A DNA stretch of 14,595 nt from an uncultured beta proteobacterium (GTDB taxonomy: Bacteria > Pseudomonadota > Gammaproteobacteria > Burkholderiales > Burkholderiaceae_C), in the NCBI GenBank assembly GCA_903870955.1, contig CAIQEX010000672.1:1-14595 (forward strand), written 5' to 3'. The translations under genes and the position numbers were made by a program. Positions 5,913 to 12,809 of this stretch are shown piece after piece; position 1 is the first letter of the stretch, and the number at the start of each line of letters is the position of its first letter. Below the pieces are notes generated by a model. The model saw nothing but the letters and a program-made list of their open reading frames with translations. It was not told the origin of the DNA and searched no databases.

Positions 5913-6590
5913 GTGGCAACACTATCAACACCAGAACTATTGCGACGGGTCCCGCTGTTCGAGCACCTTTCTGACACGCAGGCTTTGTCCCTGATGGGTG
6001 CGCTCGAAAAGAAGCGCTTTAAACGTTCAGAACTTTTGGTGGAGGCCGGTGCCAAGTCCAACACGCTGCTGGTGATTTTGTCCGGGAAGGCCAGCGTGAT
6101 CGTGGCCAATCCCACGGGAAAAGAACTGGTTTTGGCTACGCTGGGTGTCGGCGACTGTATCGGGGAAATGAGTTTGCTGGACAACCAGCCCCACTCGGCC
6201 AGCGTCGTGGCGGATAGCCAGATTGATGCTCTGGCGTTGAGCCGTGAAGGCTTTAATAGTTGCATCCTGAGCAACGCCCACATGGCGGTATCCGTCATGC
6301 GCGGTCTGGTCATGCGCCTGCGCAAGGCGAATCAAAAAATTGCCTCGCTGGCGCTACTCAGTGTTTTTGGCCGTGTCGCGCGTTATTTGCTGGATATGGC
6401 AGAAGACGGCGAAGCCAATCAATTGATCGTGCGGAAAAAGGTATCCCACGCCGCTATTGCCCGGGAAGTGGGTGCTTCGCGAGAAATGGTCAGTAAGGCC
6501 CTTAAGGAATTTGAAGCCCAGGGCTTTATCCGCAAAATGGACGACGGCACATTGGCCATCACTGAGCGCCGTACCCAAGCCCGACTATGA
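5913..6590 (+). CDS. Crp/Fnr-family transcriptional regulator
   Basis: This protein has 225 residues: a cyclic-nucleotide-binding-type beta-roll (about 15-130), a dimerisation helix, and a winged HTH (about 150-215) with recognition helix SREMVSKALKEF (189-200). The FNR-type N-terminal cysteine cluster is absent, so it is not an Fe-S oxygen sensor of that kind. The phosphate-binding cassette reads G84-E85-x-x-L ... H94-S95-A96. The Arg that contacts cAMP phosphate in E. coli CRP is replaced by His, so cAMP binding is doubtful and the ligand is unknown. The start is GTG with AAGG ten bases upstream. Its stop overlaps the next ATG (ATGA at 6587-6590), so it is co-transcribed with the lytic transglycosylase gene. 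Targets cannot be told from the sequence. Confidence 0.9.
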   Translation: MATLSTPELLRRVPLFEHLSDTQALSLMGALEKKRFKRSELLVEAGAKSNTLLVILSGKASVIVANPTGKELVLATLGVGDCIGEMSLLDNQPHSASVVADSQIDALALSREGFNSCILSNAHMAVSVMRGLVMRLRKANQKIASLALLSVFGRVARYLLDMAEDGEANQLIVRKKVSHAAIAREVGASREMVSKALKEFEAQGFIRKMDDGTLAITERRTQARL

Positions 6591-7195
6591 AACCCGTGTT
6601 GCTTGCGTGTTTGCTGTGCGTTGTTGCGCATGCTGCGAATGCGCAAGTCTATACGGGCATCAGCGCCGAGGGCTCCATCGTGCTTTCCAGCAATGAGGAC
6701 GAAACGGCCAATACCCTGCTGATTGAGGCGGAGAAAATCCCCATTGCTGTGCCGATTGCGGCAGCTATAGAGCCAACATTGGCCTGGGACAGCAAGGTTC
6801 CGGCGGGATTCTTGCCCTTCATTCAGGAAGCCAGTGAGACCTACCAAATACCCAAGGCGTTAATCCATGCGGTTATCCTGGTGGAGTCGAACTACAACCC
6901 GCGCGCCTATTCGTCCAAGGGCGCACAGGGCTTGATGCAGCTGATGCCAGCCACTGCCAAGCGCTTTGGAAATAGCAACAGTTGGGACCCCAGACAGAAC
7001 ATTCTCACGGGGAGCAAGTACTTACGTTGGTTGCTTGACTACTTTGGCGATGACCTGGAGCTGACCGTTGCCGCTTACAACGCGGGCGAAGGTGCTGTGA
7101 TGCAGGCCGGGCGCAAAATCCCGAAGTTCTCTGAGACCGAACGCTACGTACCCAAGGTGTTATCCATCTATAACAAGGCCAAGCCACAGACCTGA
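6587..7195 (+). CDS. Secreted lytic transglycosylase (SLT domain)
   Basis: The protein has 202 residues. A Sec signal peptide is clear: a hydrophobic stretch from residue 4, then ANA|Q at 17-20, so it acts in the periplasm. After a short variable region, the SLT/goose-lysozyme-like domain covers about 75-195, with catalytic Glu E100 in the ESNYNPRA motif, GLMQLMPATA (115-124) and AYNAGEG (163-169). Such enzymes cleave the glycan of peptidoglycan to give 1,6-anhydro ends, and small ones often open the wall for secretion systems or pili. The gene overlaps the Crp/Fnr gene by 4 bases and ends 23 bases from the convergent secretion operon. That closeness suggests, but does not prove, a role in assembling that machine. 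The length is short for a housekeeping MltC/Slt enzyme. Confidence 0.92.
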   Translation: MKPVLLACLLCVVAHAANAQVYTGISAEGSIVLSSNEDETANTLLIEAEKIPIAVPIAAAIEPTLAWDSKVPAGFLPFIQEASETYQIPKALIHAVILVESNYNPRAYSSKGAQGLMQLMPATAKRFGNSNSWDPRQNILTGSKYLRWLLDYFGDDLELTVAAYNAGEGAVMQAGRKIPKFSETERYVPKVLSIYNKAKPQT

Positions 7196-7218
7196 ATCCG
7201 GATGGCACCAAAGGTGGC

Positions 7219-7905
7219 CTAACGCAGCGGACGTGGCGTCGGCTGTATAAAGCCGGGTGGGGTTGTTGTATTTCCTGGAGGCGTTATTCCAGGGGGCGGC
7301 CTGAATGGCGCTGGGATGCCAGGGCTAGTTTGTGGCGACGGTGTTTTGCCAGGTGGCGCGCCTGGCGCATTGCCAGGATTTGAACCCGGTCCGTTGTATC
7401 CTGCGCCGGCTGCCAGCACCGGGTTAGCGGCAGGCAAGGCAGAGCGGAAGACCCACTCAGAATAGCGCCCCTTCTCCACGAAATCCTTGTCGCGCAAAGC
7501 GAAGCCGAATACTTTGAGCGGTGTTTCATTGGACAGGCTGTAAACACCCACCAGTTGGCCACTGGCTAATCGCACTTCGCCCCATTTTGTTTCGCCCGTA
7601 ATGGGGTCGGCATATAGTTTTCGCAGATGGTGGGCGGGTTTGTCTGGCGCACGCAAATCGTCCACTAACTCTTCCAGTGCATTAGGAAAGCGGCGGGCAG
7701 CCGGTGGCGATTGTTGATAGAAACTGGTAATGGCCTGGCGGAATTGGTTGCCCAGAAACAGGAGTTCTGCTTCTTTCTCGCGCTGGCGGGATTGGCTCCA
7801 GACTTCAGATGTCGCACCCAGCCCGATGCCGATGACGGTCAGGCCAATCAGCAGCGCAATATAAACAAATCCCTGCTCGCGTTGTGCGCGCTTACCATTC
7901 TGCAT
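7219..7905 (-). CDS. Atypical pseudopilin-like protein with Pro/Gly-rich tail
   Basis: From the ATG at 7905 this is a 228-residue protein with a class III (prepilin) leader: a charged 12-residue stretch ending in QG, cleavage before F13, then a hydrophobic segment (13-32). Position +5 of the mature protein is Ala (A17) where major pilins and most pseudopilins have Glu. A pilin-like globular part follows (about 45-155) with PNALEELVDD and a YSEW stretch (148-151) like the C-terminal end of the two upstream pseudopilins. Residues 160-228 are a Pro/Gly/Thr-rich tail, probably disordered. Lack of Glu+5 is known for the tip pseudopilin GspK, so this may be a minor or tip subunit; that is inference. 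The start lies inside the preceding gene (14-base overlap). An in-frame upstream extension inside that gene was not used because it would bury the leader. Confidence 0.82.
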   Translation of the reverse strand: MQNGKRAQREQGFVYIALLIGLTVIGIGLGATSEVWSQSRQREKEAELLFLGNQFRQAITSFYQQSPPAARRFPNALEELVDDLRAPDKPAHHLRKLYADPITGETKWGEVRLASGQLVGVYSLSNETPLKVFGFALRDKDFVEKGRYSEWVFRSALPAANPVLAAGAGYNGPGSNPGNAPGAPPGKTPSPQTSPGIPAPFRPPPGITPPGNTTTPPGFIQPTPRPLR

Positions 7906-8269
7906 AGGGGACACCGTCCGAGCCTGCGCCTTCCGCACCGCTGGTGATGTTGTAGACACCGCCCTCTTGACCGTCAATCGGGGATACAAGGACCCAACTT
8001 TCGGAACTCTCGGTAATCGGATCCCAGGGCAGGGTGCGCAAATAGTGTTTTTCCACCAGCTCCGCCAACTGCTGCGGGTACTTTCCGGTGTCTGCATGAA
8101 ACTTGTCCAACGCGTCACGGGTGGCAAATAGATTGGCTTTCAGCACCGTCTCTTTGCTCTTGTCTATCGAGCGGAAGTAGCGGGGTGCCGCCAACGTCAG
8201 CAACAGGCTGATGATGGTCATAACCACAATCAGTTCAATCAGGGTGAATCCGAGGTTTTTGCGCCGCAT
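7892..8269 (-). CDS. GspG-type pseudopilin (second of two in tandem)
   Basis: The protein has 125 residues from the ATG at 8269, which has AAGGAG five bases upstream; two in-frame GTG codons just before it are too close to that site. The prepilin leader is MRRKNLG, cleaved before F8, with the canonical FTLIE start (Glu+5 at residue 12) and a hydrophobic helix. The globular part has the GspG-like features DTGKYPQQLAELV and LPWDP, and ends in a Gly/Asp/Ser-rich loop before the terminal PYAEW, resembling the calcium-loop region of GspG. It should be processed by a prepilin peptidase and form or join the pseudopilus in the inner membrane/periplasm. Its start ATG shares one base with the stop of the upstream paralogue (TGATG). 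It may be the major subunit, but so may its neighbour. Confidence 0.9.
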   Translation of the reverse strand: MRRKNLGFTLIELIVVMTIISLLLTLAAPRYFRSIDKSKETVLKANLFATRDALDKFHADTGKYPQQLAELVEKHYLRTLPWDPITESSESWVLVSPIDGQEGGVYNITSGAEGAGSDGVPYAEW

Positions 8270-8760
8270 CACCACTCCTTGTAGGGGATGCCATTGAGAC
8301 CAATGGCCGCTGAGCGCGAGAAGACATCATAGATATCCGCACCGGGCTGTGGGTCGGTCGCCGGGCTGGCATAACTTCGTAATCCCCACATCGGCTCCCG
8401 CGCATCTTGCGTCGTATTCAGCGGGTCACGGGGAATTCTGCGTATGAAATAGATTTTCTTGTCTTTGCTTGGACTCTTGGCATCCACCACACCCGTCACC
8501 AGCACGTCCAGGTTGGGGGGATAACCCGATCCTTTGGATTCCTCGACCACCCGGCCTTCATCGACGGCTTGTTTGTAGGCGTCCAAGGCCGAGCGGATCT
8601 GCCGCAGCGCTTCCCGTAATTCGCGCTCGTTGCTGCGACGCTCGGCCAGTTCAAGCATGGGAAATGCAATCGTCGACATCAGGGCCACGATGGTCACTGT
8701 GACCAGCATTTCTATCAGCGTGAACCCGCGCGGGCGCACAGATGAGCGCGCAACGTTCAT
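8269..8760 (-). CDS. GspG-type pseudopilin (first of two in tandem)
   Basis: The protein has 163 residues with the prepilin leader cleaved after G12: mature start FTLIEMLV with Glu+5 at residue 17, and a hydrophobic helix to about residue 35. A charged alpha-helical spine follows (RRSNERELREALRQIRSAL, 42-60), then a globular part with YPPNLDVLV and IPRDPL, ending in GIPYKEW. The last residues match the end of the next pseudopilin, so the two look like diverged duplicates. The longer globular domain suggests a distinct position in the pseudopilus. The ATG overlaps the secretin stop (ATGA at 8757-8760), giving translational coupling. The ribosome binding site is weak, as expected for a coupled start. 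Confidence 0.9.
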   Translation of the reverse strand: MNVARSSVRPRGFTLIEMLVTVTIVALMSTIAFPMLELAERRSNERELREALRQIRSALDAYKQAVDEGRVVEESKGSGYPPNLDVLVTGVVDAKSPSKDKKIYFIRRIPRDPLNTTQDAREPMWGLRSYASPATDPQPGADIYDVFSRSAAIGLNGIPYKEW

Positions 8761-11180
8761 GGTGCAGCTTTGACTTCCAATTCAACGGCATTTGTCTCGG
8801 GGAGCGTCACGCCGCTGCCGTCGGTGTTCTGCACATTAACAGTGCCCAGGCTGATCTGCGTTGCTCCATCCCCGGCAAGTACCTCAAACTGCAATTGCGC
8901 CAGCGCGCCACCGGTTGCCGGCAAGGACTCACCGCGCCCGGCGGCCAACTCCAGTCGGACCGAGCCGGGGCTGTCGCCATCACCGGTAAAGCGGGCACCT
9001 GCCGCATTGTTTCGCGCGCTATCGGACTCATTCACGGCAATCAATTTCAAGCGGCTACTGTCATAGCTCAGGCTGGTCTCCAAAATTGACGCAGAAGCGA
9101 CCGGCGGGAAAGCCAGAGAGACCGAAATCTTTTCTCCGACCTTCGCACTGGCTGGGGCAGCCATCGTCAAGGGCTTCAGTGGCACTGCTGCAGCTGCAGG
9201 TGCTGCACCGGGAGCTGCACCGGGTGCTGGTGCACCGGCACGTGAAGCGGCCGGTGGAGGCACACCGCGTACCGCGCCCTTGGCGGCCACACCCGGCGTT
9301 GCCGCAGGTGTTGCTGCAGCGGGTGCGGCACTGGAAGGCGTCGATGAAGCTCCGCTGGGTGCCACAGAGACAGTTCCTGCGGCGCCGGTCGGCGCGGGTT
9401 GCAACTTGGCATTGCCCACCTGACGGGTACCGAAGCGCATATTATTTTCGGTTCCGGACCACATCTCCAGCAAATCGCTGTCCACCTGGCGGTTGTTGCG
9501 GACAATCCGGGGCGTGATGGACATGATGACTTCTTTTTTGTTCTTCACGTCAGATTGCTTGCCAAACAGGCGTCCCAAAAGTGGAATATCGCCCAGGCCC
9601 GGTATGCGGGTCGCGCCACTGGTATCTTCGTCCTGAATCAGGCCGCCAATAACCTCGGTCTGGCCATCCTTCAGACGCAATACCGTGTTCACACTGCGGG
9701 TGCCAATGGTGTAGGCGATGGTGCCGGTCTTGGCGGCGTCGGCATTCGGCGCACTGGCTGAACTCACTTCCAGGGTCAGCCGGATAGCGACTTCACCGTC
9801 GGCGTAGACAGTGGGCTCGGCTTCAATCTTGATACCCACTTCCACGTACTGCACACTGGTGTTGTAAACCGAGGTGCCGCCGGTAACCGAGGGTGTTGCG
9901 GCTGATGAGATCACCGGTAGACGGTCACCCACCAGGAATTTGGCCTTTTCTTTGCTACGCACCCGTATCCGAGGGGTGGCTAAGGTGTTGACGTCGGAAT
10001 CCGTCCTCTTGGCTGTGATGGTCACACCGGAAGTCGATAAAAAATCATTGCGACCCAAAGCATTCAACTGGTCTAGGGTCAAGCTGTTGATGGTGGTGCC
10101 AAACGTGGTTGGCAGGTCAATGCCGAGAGATAGCGCGCGGTCGCGCGAAATTTCCATCACGTCCACTTCCAGCATCACTTCCGGTTCAGGCTGGTCCATG
10201 GCAACAATGAGCTTCTCCACCATACGGATAATTTGCGGTGTATCGCGCACCACCAGAGAGTTGGTCTTCTCATCAACAAACATGTCCTTCGTCTTGGTGA
10301 TGGTCTTGATCATCGCCATGACGTTCTTGGGATCTGCGTTGGTGAGGGCAAAGCGGCGAATCTTCAACTCGGCGTATTCGCGTGACTTGGTTTCGGTGTC
10401 CGCGTAAATCAGGATCGAGTTCTCGCCCATGATGCGTTTCGCGGTCTGGGTTTGCATCAGGATCAAATCGACGGCCTCTTCCACCGGCGTGTCGCGGACA
10501 AAAATCGTGACCTTCAAATCGGCTTTGACGTCTTTGTCAAACAGGATGTTCAGGCCCGTGGTCTTGGCGATGGCTTCCATCACCATGCGCAAATTGGCGT
10601 CTCGGAATTGCAGCGTGACGGGCTTCTTGCCCTTCAAATTCAGGCTGACACCGTTGAGCGAACTGTTTTGTGATGTGGCTTCCAGGATTTGACTGCGCAG
10701 GGCGATGGCGCGTGCATGGTTCGGGTTTTCCACCAGCACCCGACCAATCGCGGCGTTAGCCTGGTCCAGATCGCCCTTGCCATACAAAAGCGCCGCCTCA
10801 TCCACGCGCGCATCCTGGCGGCGCTCCACGTTGATTTCGTTGATGGCCTGGCGTGCTCCCACATGCCCACGGTCCAACTTCAGCACCCGGCTATAACGTT
10901 GCAGGGCGGCATCCCAGTGTTGTTCGCTTTTTTCCTTGTTGGCTTCCTGCATCAGCGCGGAGGTCAGACGGTCGCGTTGGTTTAGCCAATCTTTCTTGAA
11001 GATTGCATTGCCGGGGTCAGCCAGCTTGGCTTCTTCCAACTTGGCGACACCTTCTTCAATCTTGCCGTCTCCGATGAGAGAGAAGCCCTCGTTATGCATG
11101 CGGTCTGCTGCACAACCGGCCAGGGCGATTGCCAGCAGCACCGCCAGAAGATTGCGTTGTGGGAATGGAGTTTTTTTCAC
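8757..11180 (-). CDS. Secretin lipoprotein with N-terminal TPR-like repeats and C-terminal cohesin-like domain
   Basis: The protein has 807 residues. The lipobox LAGC (20-23) marks an outer-membrane lipoprotein. Residues 30-165 look like TPR-type helical repeats. Then come an STN/N0-like domain (about 186-235), an N1-like domain (270-330) and the secretin beta-barrel domain (about 330-560), with the family signature around VIGGL and IPGLGDIPLLGRLFG (526-540). It would form the outer-membrane ring for pseudopilus-driven secretion or a pilus. After an Ala/Pro-rich linker (592-668), residues 670-805 resemble a cohesin domain: beta-rich, with the ISVSLAF, LETSLSYDSSRLKLI and QLQFEVLAG stretches. 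That fusion is uncommon among classical GspD/PilQ. The start is GTG at 11180 with GGGAG six bases upstream, overlapping the PilP-like stop. The S-domain/pilotin question cannot be settled here. Confidence 0.93.
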   Translation of the reverse strand: MKKTPFPQRNLLAVLLAIALAGCAADRMHNEGFSLIGDGKIEEGVAKLEEAKLADPGNAIFKKDWLNQRDRLTSALMQEANKEKSEQHWDAALQRYSRVLKLDRGHVGARQAINEINVERRQDARVDEAALLYGKGDLDQANAAIGRVLVENPNHARAIALRSQILEATSQNSSLNGVSLNLKGKKPVTLQFRDANLRMVMEAIAKTTGLNILFDKDVKADLKVTIFVRDTPVEEAVDLILMQTQTAKRIMGENSILIYADTETKSREYAELKIRRFALTNADPKNVMAMIKTITKTKDMFVDEKTNSLVVRDTPQIIRMVEKLIVAMDQPEPEVMLEVDVMEISRDRALSLGIDLPTTFGTTINSLTLDQLNALGRNDFLSTSGVTITAKRTDSDVNTLATPRIRVRSKEKAKFLVGDRLPVISSAATPSVTGGTSVYNTSVQYVEVGIKIEAEPTVYADGEVAIRLTLEVSSASAPNADAAKTGTIAYTIGTRSVNTVLRLKDGQTEVIGGLIQDEDTSGATRIPGLGDIPLLGRLFGKQSDVKNKKEVIMSITPRIVRNNRQVDSDLLEMWSGTENNMRFGTRQVGNAKLQPAPTGAAGTVSVAPSGASSTPSSAAPAAATPAATPGVAAKGAVRGVPPPAASRAGAPAPGAAPGAAPAAAAVPLKPLTMAAPASAKVGEKISVSLAFPPVASASILETSLSYDSSRLKLIAVNESDSARNNAAGARFTGDGDSPGSVRLELAAGRGESLPATGGALAQLQFEVLAGDGATQISLGTVNVQNTDGSGVTLPETNAVELEVKAAP

Positions 11181-11725
11181 TGGGCGCTCCCGGTGGATAA
11201 AGATTGCGACGTGCCCATGGGCAGATAAATAAATGTCACTTTGCTTGCCTCAATGCGATCAACACGATACGTATTTTCCAGAACTTCACCCTGCGCGGCT
11301 GTGATCACGCGGTTGCCGCGCGTCAGAATCACCACGTTTGTGTCACCCTGCTCGAAGCGACCCATATAGGCGTAGGGCAACGCCGGCGCGGTAGGCGGCG
11401 GTGGTGGCGGGGGTGGTGGCGGCGGCGGAGGCGGTGGCGGCGGGGGTGGTGGGGGAGGCGGCACAAACCAACTGCTCTTTGCAAACAGTTCGCCAGAACC
11501 CTTTTTGGTCAGTCGTCCACGGTCATCGGCCGTGTTGAGCTTTTGATCCAGACTTTGTGCCGCGGTACCCAAGCTTGTTTTGGGAACTTCACGAACCTTC
11601 GGCGCCTTCAACCCTTTGCTCGGTTCGGAAACTGAAACGTCTGCTTCCTGAGGTGCGAACCAGAACAACCCGGCGGTCACCAGGGCAGCGGCCACTATCA
11701 AAAGCTTGGTTTGTCCGGGCGTCAT
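11177..11725 (-). CDS. PilP/GspC-like inner-membrane protein with a 23-proline run
   Basis: The protein has 182 residues: one N-terminal membrane helix (about 7-24), a linker, 23 consecutive prolines (encoded at 11393-11461), then a small beta-rich domain (about 115-172, with YAYMGRFEQG and VVILTRGN) resembling the PilP/GspC homology region. In T4P and T2SS such proteins link the inner-membrane platform to the periplasmic N0 domain of the secretin, and the next gene encodes the secretin. The proline run would be a stiff polyproline-II rod across the periplasm, and its translation should depend on elongation factor P. The run uses all four Pro codons, so it is not a simple slipping triplet. 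The ATG overlaps the preceding stop (ATGA, 11722-11725). Its identity as PilP-like rests on position as well as the weak domain match. Confidence 0.82.
   Translation of the reverse strand: MTPGQTKLLIVAAALVTAGLFWFAPQEADVSVSEPSKGLKAPKVREVPKTSLGTAAQSLDQKLNTADDRGRLTKKGSGELFAKSSWFVPPPPPPPPPPPPPPPPPPPPPPPTAPALPYAYMGRFEQGDTNVVILTRGNRVITAAQGEVLENTYRVDRIEASKVTFIYLPMGTSQSLSTGSAQ
11393..11461 (-). repeat. Polyproline-coding low-complexity tract (23 Pro codons)
   Basis: Sixty-nine bases consist of 23 proline codons in the frame of the PilP-like gene, with CCG and CCA most common and CCC and CCT scattered among them. On the plus strand it appears as a purine-rich G tract with several G-runs, which could also form a G-quadruplex on that strand. 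Mixed codons argue that selection acts on the protein. Confidence 0.9.
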
Positions 11726-12279
11726 GGCTGCGCGTCCACAAAAACCACAAACACCAACTTGGCCTCAATCGCGGCATCGTCAACCTTGTCACGCTTGAAG
11801 GCGGCATTCTCCAAAGCCAGAGTCGGGTTGTCATACAAAACGCTATCCATAAAACCCAGCACCTCCTTGAAGCTACCCTTCACCGGTAGTGAGATACGGT
11901 AACGCGCCAGGCGATCGGAACCGGTTTGAAGCCAGTTGTATTCACCGGTCTCCAGCATCAACTCCTGCTTTTCCGCTGCGCGATAAATTCGTTTGAGCGC
12001 GTCAGGCACCTTGTCGGCGGAAGGAAAACTATTGTAGAAAACACGCAGTTGCTCCTCGTGATTCAGAGCAGAGCTGACCGGCAGGCTGCTTTTGGTCTGC
12101 ACTTGCTGTTGCAAAGAGGCCAATTTTTTATGCGAGTTGGCGAGTTCTTTCTCACCGGCCCGAATCACGGTAAACCAGCCTATAACGGCTACCAAAACCA
12201 TGACCAGGCCCAAGGTGCCGACAGCACCCAACTGCGCCAGCCGATATTGAAATTGGCGTTGAAGAGCCACGGTGTTCAT
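11722..12279 (-). CDS. PilO-like inner-membrane platform protein
   Basis: The protein has 185 residues: a short cytoplasmic start, one membrane helix (about 19-40), a predicted coiled coil (about 41-62, ELANSHKKLASLQQQVQ), then a periplasmic ferredoxin-like fold domain (about 75-182). This is the architecture of PilO/GspM. PilO pairs with PilN beneath the secretin and transmits ATPase action to the pseudopilus. The segment LPVKGSFKEVLGFMDSV (126-142) is typical of the PilO domain. The ATG overlaps the preceding stop (ATGA, 12276-12279) and has GGAGG eight bases upstream. The family is divergent, so GspM is an alternative name for the same role. Confidence 0.82.
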   Translation of the reverse strand: MNTVALQRQFQYRLAQLGAVGTLGLVMVLVAVIGWFTVIRAGEKELANSHKKLASLQQQVQTKSSLPVSSALNHEEQLRVFYNSFPSADKVPDALKRIYRAAEKQELMLETGEYNWLQTGSDRLARYRISLPVKGSFKEVLGFMDSVLYDNPTLALENAAFKRDKVDDAAIEAKLVFVVFVDAQP

Positions 12280-12809
12280 TCGGTGGTCCTCCAGGTTGCG
12301 GCTACCCGAAAGCGCACGGGCTTTTCAGGAACGGTCTTGTTAATGGTGTGCGACTGCAGGGCAACTTCAGAAAAATCGGGGCTGAGCTGCAAATCCGATA
12401 TGAACTTCAGCATGAAGTCCAGGCTTCGGGCCTCTGCAACCAGCACCACATGGCCTTTGATTGGATCCGGTTCGATTGAAATAAAGGCCACATTGCCACT
12501 CTTGCTGGCCTCGCCCAAAGCTACAAAAAAGCTTTGCCACGGTAACCCTAGCTGAACGGATACGTTGCGCGCCTGTTGCCACGCTTTGGTCAATTCGGCG
12601 GGCTTGAGTGTTGAGGCGGGAGCGGGTGCGCCAAGCTTCGACACTTCAGCCTGCATCAGTTCGCGCTGCGTGTTCAATTCAGGGTACAAAACCCATTGAC
12701 CGTAAGCGAGCACCGCAGCCAGCGCTGCGCCGCCCAGCAACAACATGAAACCGCGAAGCCAAAATAGGTAGCCCGGCTTGGCGACCAGATTAAAGTAAAA
12801 ACCTCTCAT
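12276..12809 (-). CDS. PilN-like inner-membrane platform protein
   Basis: The protein has 177 residues, with a short N-terminal cytoplasmic tail starting MRGFYFNLV, a membrane helix (about 17-38), a helical linker and a periplasmic domain (about 85-175). The N-terminal FNL stretch resembles the conserved PilN tail (INLLP) that binds PilM. This is the layout of PilN or of the C-terminal half of GspL. It lies between the PilM-like and PilO-like genes, as in pilMNOP. GGGAG lies seven bases before the ATG, which overlaps the preceding stop (ATGA, 12806-12809). Sequence similarity to classical PilN is low, so the call depends on order and topology. Confidence 0.78.
   Translation of the reverse strand: MRGFYFNLVAKPGYLFWLRGFMLLLGGAALAAVLAYGQWVLYPELNTQRELMQAEVSKLGAPAPASTLKPAELTKAWQQARNVSVQLGLPWQSFFVALGEASKSGNVAFISIEPDPIKGHVVLVAEARSLDFMLKFISDLQLSPDFSEVALQSHTINKTVPEKPVRFRVAATWRTTE

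Noticed and set aside
7204..7219. CACC-AAA-GGTG hairpin as a bidirectional terminator between the convergent genes
   Set aside because: The perfect stem is only four pairs, and neither strand has a T-run after it.
7906..8127. Extended N-terminus for the third pseudopilin
   Set aside because: It would overlap the preceding pseudopilin heavily and put about 74 residues of unrelated sequence before the prepilin leader; the ATG at 7905 fits.
11204..11635. Plus-strand frame with an Arg/Gly/Trp-rich tract
   Set aside because: It is the complement of the polyproline codons of the PilP-like gene and has no domain of its own.
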